DNA of 64,000 nucleotides from Saprospiraceae bacterium (GCA_029251525.1 JAQXDE010000007.1:62001-126000); one strand, 5' to 3'. Counted from the first letter of the stretch, positions 33,804 through 44,281 are shown. Notes: generated by a model not told the origin, from the letters alone. Numbers and translations: made by a program.

Positions 33804-36074
33804 ATGAATATAATAACTAGGCGAACAATCCTATTAATTTTTTCAGGACTTATTTTAGCAAGTCTTTATTTTGCCACACAGCTAAGATTTACTTTTTATC
33901 TTGAACAGTTTTTTCCTGAAGGAGATGAAGATTTAGCATTTTTTCAAGACTTCATCAAAGAGTTTGAGACGGATGTGAATTTTCTTTTAGTTGCTATTGA
34001 AAGAGAGGAGGGAGTTTTTGAGAGAAAGTTTTTAGAAGATTTTCACGACTTGACATTAAAGTCAAGGGATATAAAATATATCGAAGAAAGTTTGTCGTTA
34101 ACCACCGTTTCTTATCCACTTAAAACACCTTTCGGGGTAACCTCCACTCCTGCCATCCACATTGAGAAGCCAAGTTTTTATGCGAGTGATAAAAAAAGAA
34201 TTTTGGAGGATGAACGTTTCGTCAATTCATTAATTTCGAAAGATGGGAAATCGCTAGTCGTCTCTCTTAAAACTCAACCAACAGTCTCTGTTGATGAATC
34301 AAAGGAGCTAATGCCTATTCTAGATAGTCTAGTTCAGTCGTACAATTTTGAAAATTATCATTTTTTGGGTGCTGCAAATTTTCAGAAAGAAATGGCAGAA
34401 ATGCAGCAAAGAGAAATTGTAGTTTCTACAATTATATCCGCATTTTTAGTGGCGTTAGTTATGCTTTGGATTTTTAGAAAAGTGCCGGGAGTACTAATTT
34501 CATTGACATCGATTGGAGCAGGATTGATCTTGTTTTTTGGATTACTGGGTGCACTTGGTAGACCTCTAAATGCTATGGCCGCACTTTATCCAGTTCTAAT
34601 GGTGATCGTTGGAACTTCCGATGTCGTCCACATTATGTCAAAATATATTGACGAACTCAAAAAAGGTTTTTCAAAAAATGATGCACTTCGAGTCGCGATA
34701 AAAGAAATTGGTTTAGCTACTTTATTGACATCAGTTACAACTGCAATTGGATTCGCTGCACTATCTACAAGTAAAGTAATACCGATAAAAGAATTTGGTT
34801 GGAATGCAGCAATGGGAGTTATGGTAGCATATATTACGGTTATCTTTTTTACGACTGCTTTACTTTCGATGTACGATGAAAAGCAATTAATCAAATTAGG
34901 AAAAGGAGAAGCCTTTTGGGGAAACATGATGAATTGGGCTTATCATTTCACCAAAAAAAATGGTAAAGAAATAGCCGCAGGAGGTTTCGCAAGTGTATTG
35001 TTATGTGCTTGGGGAATCAGTATGATTACTACTGATTACAAAATTGAAACTAACCTCCCTCTTCGTAAAAAATTAACGGAAGATTTTTTATTCTTTGAAA
35101 ATAATTATGCTGGATTTCGACCGGTAGAATTTGCCGTTTTTACTCAAGGTGATTATCTAGCATCTGATTTTGAAGTACTACAAGAGATGGATAAAATTGA
35201 AAAAAAAATTAGTACCATTCCTGAACTTCGATCAACAAGTTCCCTAACCTCGATATATAAAAGTATAAATCGAATGTACAAGGGCAATAAAGTAGAAGCA
35301 TATAAAATTCCAGAAACGAAAGTACAATTTTTAAAATACCAGAGAGCAGCCGATAAAATTCCGCAAGCATCTTCAAAAATTTTTGCAAGTAGAGATAATA
35401 AAAAAGCTCGAATTGCTACCAACATGTTAGACGTTGGTCGTGATAAAATTGCTGCGATTACTGATGATTTGGATAATTGGATTGAAAAAAATATAGATTC
35501 AACCATTGTTAAAGTAAAACAAACAGGAACAGGTTTGATTCTGGATAAGAACTCAGAATATGTACGAACGAGTTTATTGCAGGGCTTAGGAGGTGCTGTT
35601 TTGATGGTAAGTTTATTGATGGCAATCCTTTTTCAAAATTGGAGAATGTTGGTAATCTCGTTGATTCCGAATTTGGTTCCGTTGCTTCTTGCAGGAGCAT
35701 TATTGGGATTTCTAGGAATAGAATTGGAAGCAGGGATTTCAATAATATTTGCAGTCGTTTTTGGGATTGCGGTAGATGATACGATTCACTTTTTGAGTAA
35801 ATTTAAATTAGCGAAACGAAAAGGTTTAAGCACCGAAGAATCATTGCACATTACATTTTTAGAAACAGGAAAAGCAATTTGTTTGACGACGCTAATATTA
35901 TTTTTTGGATTTTTAGTTTTGCTTTTTTCTATTCACCCTCCAAGTGTGGTGGTGGGTTTATTGATAAGTGTAACTTTAGTAAGTGCCCTCGTCGGAGATT
36001 TATTACTAATTCCAATTTTAATCAGATGGTTATATCCAAATGAAGACAAAATAGCTGTTGAGGACAAAAAATAA
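33804..36074 (+). CDS. MMPL/RND-superfamily transporter
   Basis: A 756-residue inner-membrane transporter of the MMPL (hydrophobe/patched-like) group. The layout is two halves, each with one N-terminal helix, a periplasmic loop and five further helices. Visible are the helix-4-type segment GTSDVVHIMSKYIDE in the first half and the matching GIAVDDTIHFLSKF in the second, whose Asp residues carry the proton relay. Relatives export lipids, hopanoids or hydrophobic drugs. The substrate is not predictable here: no membrane-fusion protein or outer-membrane partner is next to it. It is divergent from the HhH membrane protein gene. Confidence 0.88.
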   Translation: MNIITRRTILLIFSGLILASLYFATQLRFTFYLEQFFPEGDEDLAFFQDFIKEFETDVNFLLVAIEREEGVFERKFLEDFHDLTLKSRDIKYIEESLSLTTVSYPLKTPFGVTSTPAIHIEKPSFYASDKKRILEDERFVNSLISKDGKSLVVSLKTQPTVSVDESKELMPILDSLVQSYNFENYHFLGAANFQKEMAEMQQREIVVSTIISAFLVALVMLWIFRKVPGVLISLTSIGAGLILFFGLLGALGRPLNAMAALYPVLMVIVGTSDVVHIMSKYIDELKKGFSKNDALRVAIKEIGLATLLTSVTTAIGFAALSTSKVIPIKEFGWNAAMGVMVAYITVIFFTTALLSMYDEKQLIKLGKGEAFWGNMMNWAYHFTKKNGKEIAAGGFASVLLCAWGISMITTDYKIETNLPLRKKLTEDFLFFENNYAGFRPVEFAVFTQGDYLASDFEVLQEMDKIEKKISTIPELRSTSSLTSIYKSINRMYKGNKVEAYKIPETKVQFLKYQRAADKIPQASSKIFASRDNKKARIATNMLDVGRDKIAAITDDLDNWIEKNIDSTIVKVKQTGTGLILDKNSEYVRTSLLQGLGGAVLMVSLLMAILFQNWRMLVISLIPNLVPLLLAGALLGFLGIELEAGISIIFAVVFGIAVDDTIHFLSKFKLAKRKGLSTEESLHITFLETGKAICLTTLILFFGFLVLLFSIHPPSVVVGLLISVTLVSALVGDLLLIPILIRWLYPNEDKIAVEDKK

Positions 36075-36702
36075 TTTTTTATCAAATGCTATTTGTTGTA
36101 ATCTCAAAAGGATAAAAGCACCTGGAAAATTTGGTTTACCTTCCGAGAAGCTTTAAATCTCATCAGATATCAATGCCGACAAATGAATGAAAAAACCATT
36201 GCAAAAATAACGTCAGAACTCATCAAATTAGAGAAAAGACCACTTATCACAATACCCTTTTTTATACAAAAAAAGCTAGCAGCAAAAATCACATGATTTT
36301 ATTTTCTCAATTCAATTATCAACAAAAAAAGCTTTCAAGTAATTCACCTGAAATTATGTCTCTTTAGAAAAAATAAAGGAACTGAAATGTAAAATGTTTT
36401 CGATCTTGAATCACCTCTTAAACAGGTTGAACAATCATTTACCAACTGATTTTGGAAAAATACATGACTCAACCTTTAACCGAAAAAAATCAAATTATCA
36501 AAGAAATGACAGAGAACGGAAAGTAGAAAGAAGTATTAAAAAAATCGTAATTTTGCACCTTCTTAAAAGCGACACTAGAAAACTACCTCTACAAAATCAA
36601 AATAGTTGATATAATAACAACTGCCAAAATGACCTGAAATATCCAATGGCAGAGGTTTTGTTACAGGTATGCCAAATAACACGTTTTAATTGTTAAAAAT
36701 AA
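36075..36702. other. Spacer before grpE with possible coding relic
   Basis: A 628-base gap. Frame 36102-36296 is open for 64 codons without a start codon and reads naturally (STWKIWFTFREALNLIRYQC, LEKRPLITIPFFIQKK). Near 36395 another frame reads VFDLESPLKQVEQSFTN, and near 36465 another reads MTQPLTEKNQIIKEM. These may be remnants of one decayed gene, but the evidence is weak. A frame of 71 codons starting at 36394 has poor composition. The grpE promoter candidate lies at 36548. Confidence 0.3.
36548..36555 (+). promoter_or_regulatory. Candidate minus-7 element for grpE-dnaJ
   Basis: TAATTTTG followed by CA fits TAnnTTTG, 148 bases before the grpE ATG. No clear TTG is at the minus-33 distance. 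Confidence 0.4.
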
Positions 36703-37299
36703 ATGATAAATAAAATCAAAGATATAATGACTAAAAAAGGTAAATCTTCTGAAGAAAAGAACATTGAGGAAATGGAAGACCAGATCCTTGAGAACCAGGA
36801 AGAACAATCAGAAAACGAAGAGGAAAACGAAGGATTGGATGAAGAGTCAACTGATATAAGTGACAAAGATTCTCAAATCGCAGAATTAAAAGATAAATAT
36901 CTACGTCTTGCGGCTGAGTTCGAAAATTACAAACGTCGAACCGTCAAAGAAAAACTAAACATGATGGGAACTGCTAACAGAGACACCTTGTCAGCTTTAT
37001 TGCCAGTTATGGACGATTTTGACAGAGCGAAAAAAAATGCCGAGGACGAAAATAGTACAGAACCTTTTAGTGAGGGAGTAATGATGGTGTACAATAAACT
37101 ATTCAATACTCTACAACAAAAAGGAATCAAAGCTATGGAATCCAATGGAGAAGATTTTGATCCGGAATTGCACGAAGCGATTACTGAAATCCCAGCTCCA
37201 TCGAATGAAATGAAAGGAAAAGTGATAGATACTGTTGAAAAAGGATATTATTTAAAAGAAGCAATTTTGCGATATGCTAAAGTTGTAGTTGGTAAATAA
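36703..37299 (+). CDS. grpE: Nucleotide exchange factor GrpE
   Basis: Exchanges ADP for ATP on DnaK. The first 65 residues are extremely acidic and disordered, then a long coiled coil (AELKDKYLRLAAEFENYKRR) and the C-terminal beta domain with NGEDFDPELHEAI and VEKGYYLKEAILRYAKV. Length is 198. It lies 109 bases upstream of dnaJ and is probably co-transcribed; dnaK is not in the window. No heat-shock operator of the CIRCE type was seen upstream. Confidence 0.96.
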   Translation: MINKIKDIMTKKGKSSEEKNIEEMEDQILENQEEQSENEEENEGLDEESTDISDKDSQIAELKDKYLRLAAEFENYKRRTVKEKLNMMGTANRDTLSALLPVMDDFDRAKKNAEDENSTEPFSEGVMMVYNKLFNTLQQKGIKAMESNGEDFDPELHEAITEIPAPSNEMKGKVIDTVEKGYYLKEAILRYAKVVVGK

Positions 37300-37408
37300 A
37301 TTCAATCGATTAAATTTTGAATTGTCAATCTACAAAATAATACAAAATTTAAACATAAATCATTGTTGATTATTTTTCTAATAAAATAGACGACAGAAAA
37401 TGGTAAAC

Positions 37409-38575
37409 ATGGCAAAAAGAGATTATTATGAAGTTTTGGGTGTGTCGAAATCGTCAGACGAAACGACAATCAAAAAAGCTTATCGAAAGATAGCAATGAA
37501 ATTTCATCCGGATAGAAATCCAGATAATAAAGAAGCAGAAGAAAAATTTAAGGAAGCTGCGGAAGCATATGAGGTCTTGAGTGATGGAGACAAAAAAGCG
37601 CGGTACGATAGATTCGGTCACGCTGGAATGGGACAACAAAGTGGTTTTGGAGGCGGCGGAAGAGGCGGCATGACGATGGATGATATTTTTTCCCAATTTG
37701 GAGATATTTTTGGTGATGGAGGGAGCCCTTTTGAATCTTTCTTTGGTGGCGGTGGTGGAAGCCGGCGTGCACAGGGTCAGAAAGGAAGCAACCTTCGAAT
37801 CAAAGTAAAACTAACTTTGGAAGATATCGCCAATGGCGTCACTAAAAAAATTAAAGTCAAAAAACAACTCACTTGCAAAACCTGTAGTGGCAGTGGAGCA
37901 AAAGATGCTCGTTCAGTGACTACTTGTGGTACTTGCCGAGGTTCAGGTTATGTGCGTCAAGTAAAGAGTACTTTTTTGGGACAAATGCAAACAACAGTTG
38001 CTTGCCCAACTTGCTCAGGGTCTGGTCAACAGATTACTGCAAAGTGTGGGTCATGTAATGGTGTAGGAAAATCAAATGGAGAAGAAACTATTGAAATCGA
38101 AATCCCAGCTGGAGTTGGTGAAGGTATGCAATTATCAATGAGAGGAAAAGGAAATGCAGGTTCCAAAGGTGGTTCAAATGGAGATTTGTTAGTAAGCATC
38201 GAAGAAATCCCACATGAAAGTTTGCAACGAGATAACCAAAATGTGATCTATGAATTATATTTAAACTTTGCAGATGCAGCATTGGGTACTTCAATTGAAG
38301 TACCGACTATCGAATCAGGAAAAAATGCAAAAATCAAAATCCCAGCGGGAACTCAAGCTGGTAAAATGTTTAGATTAAGAGGCAAGGGATTACCTGGTGT
38401 GCAAACCTATGGAGTCGGCGATCAACTAATCCATGTCAATATTTGGACGCCAAAAGAACTTTCTGATGATGATAAAAAGTTACTAGGACAGATGAAAGAA
38501 AGTAAAAATTTCGATCCTCTTCCAGGCAAATTTGAAAAAGGATTTTTTGATAGAATGAAAGATTATTTTAATTGA
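37409..38575 (+). CDS. dnaJ: Chaperone protein DnaJ
   Basis: J-domain co-chaperone that stimulates DnaK. The J domain (1-70) has HPD in [12 protein letters not shown] Gly/Phe-rich segment follows (about 75-125), then four zinc-finger repeats: [24 protein letters not shown] and CGSCNGVG. The C-terminal peptide-binding domains complete about 388 residues. The ATG at 37409 gives [11 protein letters not shown], the usual start; an in-frame ATG nine bases upstream is less likely. It is followed by a strong terminator, closing the grpE-dnaJ unit. Confidence 0.97.
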   Translation: MAKRDYYEVLGVSKSSDETTIKKAYRKIAMKFHPDRNPDNKEAEEKFKEAAEAYEVLSDGDKKARYDRFGHAGMGQQSGFGGGGRGGMTMDDIFSQFGDIFGDGGSPFESFFGGGGGSRRAQGQKGSNLRIKVKLTLEDIANGVTKKIKVKKQLTCKTCSGSGAKDARSVTTCGTCRGSGYVRQVKSTFLGQMQTTVACPTCSGSGQQITAKCGSCNGVGKSNGEETIEIEIPAGVGEGMQLSMRGKGNAGSKGGSNGDLLVSIEEIPHESLQRDNQNVIYELYLNFADAALGTSIEVPTIESGKNAKIKIPAGTQAGKMFRLRGKGLPGVQTYGVGDQLIHVNIWTPKELSDDDKKLLGQMKESKNFDPLPGKFEKGFFDRMKDYFN

Positions 38576-38606
38576 TCCAGAATTAGAGTTTTAAATTCAT
38601 TAAAAT

Positions 38607-38654
38607 AAAAACGAGTCAACGAAAAGTAATTTATACATTCGTTGGCTCGTTTTT
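38607..38654 (+). terminator. Intrinsic terminator of grpE-dnaJ
   Basis: AAAAACGAGTCAACGAA pairs with TTCGTTGGCTCGTTTTT (one wobble) around a 14-base loop; the 3' arm runs into a T-run. Confidence 0.92.
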
Positions 38655-38701
38655 ATTTTGGTAAAATATATTCTTATTTCTATAAACTTGAATCAACTTT
38701 T

Positions 38702-39178
38702 ATGAAAAAATATATATTGTTCTTTTTTCTCTTCGCTTTTTTTCTTTTTTCTTGTGGACCTAATTACATATTGGATGAAAAAAAAGAAATTACCAACAAC
38801 CAATGGAACTACTCAGATTCCCTTTCTTTTACGGTTAATATCTCAGATACAAATAGATATTACAACTTATATTTAGACATTGAACACCTAACAGAATACT
38901 CCTTTAAAAATATGTACATCCGCTTGCATTCTATTTTCCCTAGTGGAAAAAGAGTAACAGAACGTATCTCTTTAGAACTAATTGGATTTGGAGGTATATG
39001 GAATGGTGACTGCAATAGCGATGAATGCGATTTTAGAATGTCGATTCATGAAAACGCATTTTTTAATCAAAACGGAATACATACTTTTGTCATCGAACAA
39101 TTTATGCGGAAAGATCCATTGGAGGGAATTCAAAGTGTAGCTTTCCGTATTGAGGATACAGGAAAGTCAAGAGAATAA
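38702..39178 (+). CDS. gldH: Gliding motility lipoprotein GldH
   Basis: A 158-residue lipoprotein of the GldH family, part of the Bacteroidota gliding/type IX-linked envelope machinery (also kept in some non-gliders). The signal ends in the lipobox LFSC. The mature protein has the family pattern WNYSDSLSFTVNISD, YNLYLDIEHLTEYSF and YIRLHSIFPSG. The ATG at 38702 starts directly at the signal peptide; a TTG at 38642 lies inside the preceding terminator and is rejected. It overlaps or abuts the oxidoreductase gene, which starts 10 bases after its stop. No other gld genes are present in the window. Confidence 0.86.
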   Translation: MKKYILFFFLFAFFLFSCGPNYILDEKKEITNNQWNYSDSLSFTVNISDTNRYYNLYLDIEHLTEYSFKNMYIRLHSIFPSGKRVTERISLELIGFGGIWNGDCNSDECDFRMSIHENAFFNQNGIHTFVIEQFMRKDPLEGIQSVAFRIEDTGKSRE

Positions 39179-39188
39179 AAAACAAATC

Positions 39189-40208
39189 ATGAAACGAAAA
39201 TCTTATCAACTAAAAGCAGGAAGTGTCAAGAACCTCCAACTTGTAGAAAGTGAGCTAGCTGCTCCTGCCTCAGGAGAAATAACTATACAAGTTAGGAGTA
39301 TCGGTTTTAATTTTGCAGATATTTTTGCGATTTGGGGATTGTATGGAGCAACTCCAGAAGGTGTTTTCATCCCAGGATTAGAATACTCAGGTGTCGTAGC
39401 AAAAATTGGAGATGGTGTAACCAATGTAAAAGTAGGTGATAAAATTATGGGCGTCACTCGTTTTGGGGCATATACCACTCATTTAAATATTGATTCAAGA
39501 TATGTAATTCCATTACCAGCAGGTTGGAACTTTGAAGAAGGTGCAGCTTATCTAGTTCAAGTTTTGACGGCTTATTATGGCTTGTTATATTTAGGAAATT
39601 TGCAAAAAGGAAATACCGTATTAGTTCATTCAGCAGCAGGCGGAGTTGGTATTTGGGCAAACCGAATTGCTAAAAAGTATGATGCATTTACCATCGGTTC
39701 CATAGGCAATGAGTCGAAAATTGATTTTTGTAAAAAAGAGGGTTATGATCAAGTTATTGTAAGAAGTGATCGATTTGCAAAAAATTTAAAAACGAATTTG
39801 GAAGGCAAAGAATTGAATATAATAATGGAATGTATCGGTGGAAAAATATTCAAGGAAGGATTTAAAATTTTAGCTCCACAAGGTCGAGCAATAGTTTATG
39901 GAGCAGCTAGATATGCTTCTGTAGGTAACCGTCCCAACTATTTTAAATTATTCTATCAATTTTTAACTCGACCAAAAATTGATCCTCAAAAACTACCTGA
40001 ATTAAATAAATCCCTAATGGGATTCAATTTGATCTGGTTGTACGAGCGTGCGGAACTGATGCATGAATTGCTTGGTGATTTGAAGAAATTAGATTTAGGA
40101 AAACCGCATGTTGGACATACTTTTCCTTTAGAAAAAATAAAGGATGCAATTCATTTATTTCAGAGTGGAAATACAATTGGAAAAGTAGTTTTGACAATTC
40201 AAGACTAA
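39189..40208 (+). CDS. Zinc-free medium-chain oxidoreductase (quinone oxidoreductase-like)
   Basis: A 339-residue NAD(P)H-dependent reductase of the MDR superfamily (quinone oxidoreductase/VAT-1 type). The GroES-like domain includes RSIGFNFADIFAIWGLYG and PGLEYSGVVAKIGDGV. The Rossmann motif is VLVHSAAGGVG. The Cys/His zinc ligands of alcohol dehydrogenases are absent. The ATG at 39189 starts MKRKSYQLKAGS; an in-frame ATG at 39150 would overlap gldH and is less likely. It follows gldH closely, so the two are probably one operon, although their functions are not obviously related. Confidence 0.9.
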   Translation: MKRKSYQLKAGSVKNLQLVESELAAPASGEITIQVRSIGFNFADIFAIWGLYGATPEGVFIPGLEYSGVVAKIGDGVTNVKVGDKIMGVTRFGAYTTHLNIDSRYVIPLPAGWNFEEGAAYLVQVLTAYYGLLYLGNLQKGNTVLVHSAAGGVGIWANRIAKKYDAFTIGSIGNESKIDFCKKEGYDQVIVRSDRFAKNLKTNLEGKELNIIMECIGGKIFKEGFKILAPQGRAIVYGAARYASVGNRPNYFKLFYQFLTRPKIDPQKLPELNKSLMGFNLIWLYERAELMHELLGDLKKLDLGKPHVGHTFPLEKIKDAIHLFQSGNTIGKVVLTIQD

Positions 40209-40297
40209 TCTAAACCTTTCCTCCAAAACCAAGTTTTACATATATCAAAAAGAATATAATCCCAAAATATACATTTTATATCACGATCAAAAAATAA

Positions 40298-41521
40298 ATG
40301 GATTCACTTACGCAAGTTATTTTAGGAGCTGCAACTGGAGAAGCTGCAAAAGGGAAAAAGCTAGGCAATAAAGCAATGTTTTGGGGAGCCGTAGGTGGAA
40401 CAATTCCAGATCTTGATGTCCTTATTGGATCTACCTTAGAAAAATTAGGATTTGTAGATGAGATGTGGGCATTAGCTTTTCATCGTCATATTACACACTC
40501 TTTATTTTTTGCTTGCACCATGCCTTTTCTCCTAGGAATGCTAGTGAATTGGCATTATAAAAATCCTAATAGAAAGTATGTCTCTTTTATTGGAAGTTTA
40601 CTAGTTTTTGCATTAGTAGGCTTCGCCGTAAATTATATTTTTTATGTTCTTGGGGAAGAAAATATAAATTATAGTGTACTCATAGGGACAGGTTTTGTAG
40701 GGGTATTGTTATTTTTTTTCTTTTATAATCGATTTTTTAAACGAGAATTAAACAAAGTTGATGCAACCTGGCAAGACTTTGCTTGGGTATTCTTTTGGTC
40801 AATATTTACTCATCCTCTTTTAGATTGTTGTACCACTTATGGGACTCAACTTTTTCAACCTTTCTCAGATTATCGAGTAGGGTTTAATAATGTAGCGGTG
40901 GCTGATTTATTTTATACGCTTCCATTTTTACTCTGCTTAGTTGGGGCTAGATTATTTTTGAAAAATACCTATTTGCGAAAAATAATGCTTTGGGTAGGTA
41001 TTGGTTGGAGTTGTATTTATTTATCGTGGACATTTTACAATAAACATCAAGTCAATCAAGTTTTTGAAAAGTCACTAAAAGCACAAGGGATTGAATATCA
41101 GCGATATATGACAAGTCCAGCGTTGTTCAGTAATTTTCTTTGGACAGGAACAGCAGAGGGAGAAGATGCCTATTATCAAGCGAGCTATTCTAATTTTGAC
41201 AAAGCACCATTAATTCCTACTTTTAAAATTTTACCAAAAAATCATGAATGGGTAAAAGATTATCAAGAGGAGAAATCAATCAAAACATTAAAATGGTTTT
41301 CGAATAATTACTATTCTATATTGAGAAGGAAAGATGGAAAATTACAACTCAATGATTTGCGTTTTGGAACATTCACAGATACTAAATTGCCATCAGAAAA
41401 TGATTTTGTATTTAGATTCATTTTGGAAGAGAAGGACGGAAAATTAGAAGCGCATGAGGGAGACCGAGATCGAGGTGATGGAATTTTCAAAATACTTTAT
41501 GAACGAACCATGGGAAGGTAA
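40298..41521 (+). CDS. YdjM/DUF457-type inner-membrane metal-dependent hydrolase
   Basis: A 407-residue membrane protein. The N-terminal half has the family hallmarks MDSLTQVILGAATGEAAKGK, GGTIPDLDVLIG and the His-rich FHRHITHSLFF, with metal-binding His and Asp residues, plus about five transmembrane helices and FTHPLLDCCTTYGTQLF. The C-terminal 160 residues are soluble and unrecognised. Relatives such as YdjM are SOS-linked membrane proteins of unclear function; others act as predicted phospholipases. It runs in the same direction as the oxidoreductase, 89 bases after it, and converges on dapA. Confidence 0.85.
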   Translation: MDSLTQVILGAATGEAAKGKKLGNKAMFWGAVGGTIPDLDVLIGSTLEKLGFVDEMWALAFHRHITHSLFFACTMPFLLGMLVNWHYKNPNRKYVSFIGSLLVFALVGFAVNYIFYVLGEENINYSVLIGTGFVGVLLFFFFYNRFFKRELNKVDATWQDFAWVFFWSIFTHPLLDCCTTYGTQLFQPFSDYRVGFNNVAVADLFYTLPFLLCLVGARLFLKNTYLRKIMLWVGIGWSCIYLSWTFYNKHQVNQVFEKSLKAQGIEYQRYMTSPALFSNFLWTGTAEGEDAYYQASYSNFDKAPLIPTFKILPKNHEWVKDYQEEKSIKTLKWFSNNYYSILRRKDGKLQLNDLRFGTFTDTKLPSENDFVFRFILEEKDGKLEAHEGDRDRGDGIFKILYERTMGR

Positions 41522-41599
41522 ATCATTTTATTATTACTACCATTTTGTGAAATTAAAGCCGCCCCTAAAATTAGAAAATTCAGTTTTATTTTATTTAGA

Positions 41600-42529
41600 C
41601 TATACTAGTTCATTTCGTACTTCTACTAAAATTTTTTTTACCGCATCTTTAGCTTTATCCATCTCTAATTTTAGGTTTCCTAAATTAGTTATCGAAAGTC
41701 TTACTAAGGGTAGCCTAACATTTCGTTGACAGAAATTAAGTAACTCCATTGCTCCTTTTATTCCTACTGGATTACCCTCAATATACAACCATTGATGAAT
41801 ATCCAAAAATGCTTCATTAATATAGTTAGCTGTTTTCAAGTCACCTTCCAAACCTGCATTTATCATCGTTGAAAACTCTCTAGGAAAAGCATTGGCAATT
41901 ACAGATATAACTCCATCTCCACCGCATGCGAGCAAGGGCAAACAAGTTGGATCATCGCCTGAAAGAACTGAAAAGTGAGCTGGTTTATTTTTTATTATTT
42001 TCATTCCCTGCACCAAATCACCAGAAGCATCTTTTACTGCAACAAATTTTTCACTTGTATTTGCCAAACGAATAATGGTTTCAGCATTGATATTTGAAGA
42101 AGTTCGACTTGGCACATTATAAATTATAATTGGTACTGGAGAAACTTTAGCTATTTCCATATAGTGCTGAAAAATTCCTTCTTGGCTTGGTTTATTGTAA
42201 GCTGGACTACTAGAAAGAATTCCAGCATAACCTTCAAAATTAAATGATTTAATTTTTTCGACAAGAGCACGAGTATCATTCCTTCCAAAAAGACCAGCAA
42301 TAATTGGTACTCGCTCTCGCACTATATTTTTTGTGAATTTTAGAACAGATAAACATTCTTCGGAACTTAAAGTAATAGCTTCTCCTGTCGTACCAAGTGA
42401 AACTAAATAATCTATTCCCCCGGAAATTTGAAATTCTATAATTTTTTCTAATGCATCAAAATCAATTTCTCCATTTAACGTAAATGGAGTGACAATAGCA
42501 ATACCCGTACCTCTAAATTGCGGCTTCAT
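41600..42529 (-). CDS. dapA: 4-hydroxy-tetrahydrodipicolinate synthase
   Basis: First committed step of lysine and diaminopimelate synthesis: condenses pyruvate with aspartate semialdehyde. The Schiff-base Lys is in FVAVKDASGDL; the Tyr of the triad is in IIYNVPSRTSSN; the GTTGEAITLSSEE loop contributes the other pocket residues. Length (309) is slightly longer than the 292 typical of E. coli. The ATG start lies inside the end of the upstream DUF6913 gene (17-base overlap), pointing to translational coupling. Confidence 0.95.
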   Translation of the reverse strand: MKPQFRGTGIAIVTPFTLNGEIDFDALEKIIEFQISGGIDYLVSLGTTGEAITLSSEECLSVLKFTKNIVRERVPIIAGLFGRNDTRALVEKIKSFNFEGYAGILSSSPAYNKPSQEGIFQHYMEIAKVSPVPIIIYNVPSRTSSNINAETIIRLANTSEKFVAVKDASGDLVQGMKIIKNKPAHFSVLSGDDPTCLPLLACGGDGVISVIANAFPREFSTMINAGLEGDLKTANYINEAFLDIHQWLYIEGNPVGIKGAMELLNFCQRNVRLPLVRLSITNLGNLKLEMDKAKDAVKKILVEVRNELV

Positions 42530-43064
42530 AATCTGGACTATTTATTCTATTGAGGAAAAAATCTATTTGCTTAATTAAATGATCTATACCTTTACTATCT
42601 GGAATATCAATCATTAAATCATAAGAATTGGGATTTTCAGAAAAAGGACCAACCCGTAATTTTGCTTTTGATAAAGCTGAAATAAATTCAATCTGAATAT
42701 TATTTCCAGAATAAAGATTTATCAAAATATCAAACCTTTTATCCTTAAACTGATTTATTTCAGGACCACCAGGAACCATTTTCCAGTTAACCTCATTCAA
42801 CGTGAAATACTTAAATGAGAAGCTTAAATCTTTTTGTTTGTTTTTTACAAAGCCCAAAAGACTTACTTTTTTGCCGCTCTTTATCATTCTTTGGGCATAT
42901 TCTACCACTTCAATTCGACTAGATGAATTAGTGGCATCAAATAAGATACCGATGGATTTTGCCTTATCAAATTCAACAGAGGTTCTATTTATTTTTATTT
43001 GAGAAAGTTTTTGATTTAAATGAGCTTCAAAAAAGTAAAATCTAATTTTTGAAAAAATACTCAT
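42513..43064 (-). CDS. DUF6913 family protein
   Basis: A 183-residue protein of the Bacteroidota DUF6913 group (recognised by pattern and by the dapA neighbourhood). Features: an N-terminal aromatic/basic helix (FSKIRFYFFEAHLNQKL), the strand-rich middle IGILFDATNSSSRIEVVEYA, KKVSLLGFVKN, and the C-terminal SYDLMIDIPDSKGIDHLIKQ. It resembles a small alpha/beta fold. Its gene overlaps dapA by 17 bases, so a linked role is likely but has not been shown. It is separated from accA by about 150 bases without a clear terminator. Confidence 0.75.
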   Translation of the reverse strand: MSIFSKIRFYFFEAHLNQKLSQIKINRTSVEFDKAKSIGILFDATNSSSRIEVVEYAQRMIKSGKKVSLLGFVKNKQKDLSFSFKYFTLNEVNWKMVPGGPEINQFKDKRFDILINLYSGNNIQIEFISALSKAKLRVGPFSENPNSYDLMIDIPDSKGIDHLIKQIDFFLNRINSPDYEAAI

Positions 43065-43217
43065 GGCCTTTCAATTTAGGTTAATAGAAAATTAGGATTC
43101 ATTTTATAAAACAACTCAAAACGAAACGATAACTCAATCTAGTCTTAACTTACTTCCAATAAAAAACTACAACTAATTTACAGTTATTAATAAGTTCAAG
43201 GTTATCTTTAATAAATT

Positions 43218-44198
43218 CTATTTTGATTTAACAGCTACCTTCTTTTTCAAGGTATCGTATTGCCCCATTCTACTATATTTTTCAACACGTAAACTTATTC
43301 GTTCATCAGGTGTCATTTCCATTAATTCAGCCACTTCTTTTTTCAAATGTTTCTTCAATGTTTTGGCCATTTCTTCCGGAGAATTATGAGCTCCACCAAG
43401 AGGTTCCTTTATAATTCCATCTATCAATTTAAAATCAAGCATATGATCAGCAGTTAATTTAAGTGCTTCTGCAGCTTGTTCTTTATAATCCCAGCTTCTC
43501 CACAAGATTGAGGAACACGATTCAGGGGAAATTACAGAATACCAAGTGTTTTCTAACATAAATACTCTATCTCCCAAGCCTATTCCAATAGCTCCCCCAG
43601 ATGCACCTTCTCCAATAACAGCACAAACGATTGGCACTCTTAATCGAGCCATTTCGAATAAATTACGAGCGATTGCCTCAGCTTGACCTCTCTCTTCTGC
43701 TTCTAGCCCTGGAAATGCTCCCGGAGTGTCAATAAGACATATAACAGGGTAATCAAAACGTTCCGCCATTTTCATCAATCGAAGCGCTTTTCTGTATCCT
43801 TCCGGATTAGCCATACCAAAATTTCGATATTGTCTCATTTTAGTGTTGACTCCCTTTTGATGCCCTATCACAACAACTGTTTGTCCATCCAGATTAGCCA
43901 ATCCACCAACTATTGCTTTATCATCTTTAAAATAACGGTCTCCATGTAGTTCCGTAAATTTTTTAAACATTTCACGGATATAAAAAAGAGAATAAGGTCG
44001 TTCAGGGTGACGAGAAAGTTGAACTTTTTGCCATCCAGTCAAACTACTATAAATTTCCTTTCTCTCACTTTTAATCTTATTCTCTAACTCCTTTATTTTA
44101 TCGGATACGTCTATATCTCCTTTTTCACCCACCTCTTTGAGGTTCTCGAGTTGTTCATAGAGACTTTCCAACGGTTTTTCAAATTCTAAAAAAACCAT
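43218..44198 (-). CDS. accA: Acetyl-CoA carboxylase carboxyltransferase subunit alpha
   Basis: Transfers the carboxyl group from biotin to acetyl-CoA, making malonyl-CoA for fatty-acid synthesis; works with AccD, which is not in the window. Visible are the coiled N-terminus ([19 protein letters not shown]), [47 protein letters not shown] and the oxyanion-hole [12 protein letters not shown]. Length is 326. It lies upstream of the DUF6913-dapA pair on the same strand and may be co-transcribed. Confidence 0.96.
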   Translation of the reverse strand: MVFLEFEKPLESLYEQLENLKEVGEKGDIDVSDKIKELENKIKSERKEIYSSLTGWQKVQLSRHPERPYSLFYIREMFKKFTELHGDRYFKDDKAIVGGLANLDGQTVVVIGHQKGVNTKMRQYRNFGMANPEGYRKALRLMKMAERFDYPVICLIDTPGAFPGLEAEERGQAEAIARNLFEMARLRVPIVCAVIGEGASGGAIGIGLGDRVFMLENTWYSVISPESCSSILWRSWDYKEQAAEALKLTADHMLDFKLIDGIIKEPLGGAHNSPEEMAKTLKKHLKKEVAELMEMTPDERISLRVEKYSRMGQYDTLKKKVAVKSK

Positions 44199-44281
44199 AA
44201 TTATTCTTTTTTTGGGTTAAAAACAAAGCAAAATTGCTATTTAATCAAATACTCCGTGTCAATTTAATTAACCAAGGGTCA

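Noticed and set aside
38642-39178. Longer gldH starting at TTG 38642
   Set aside because: The extra 20 residues lie within the dnaJ terminator and precede the signal peptide; the ATG at 38702 is the natural start.
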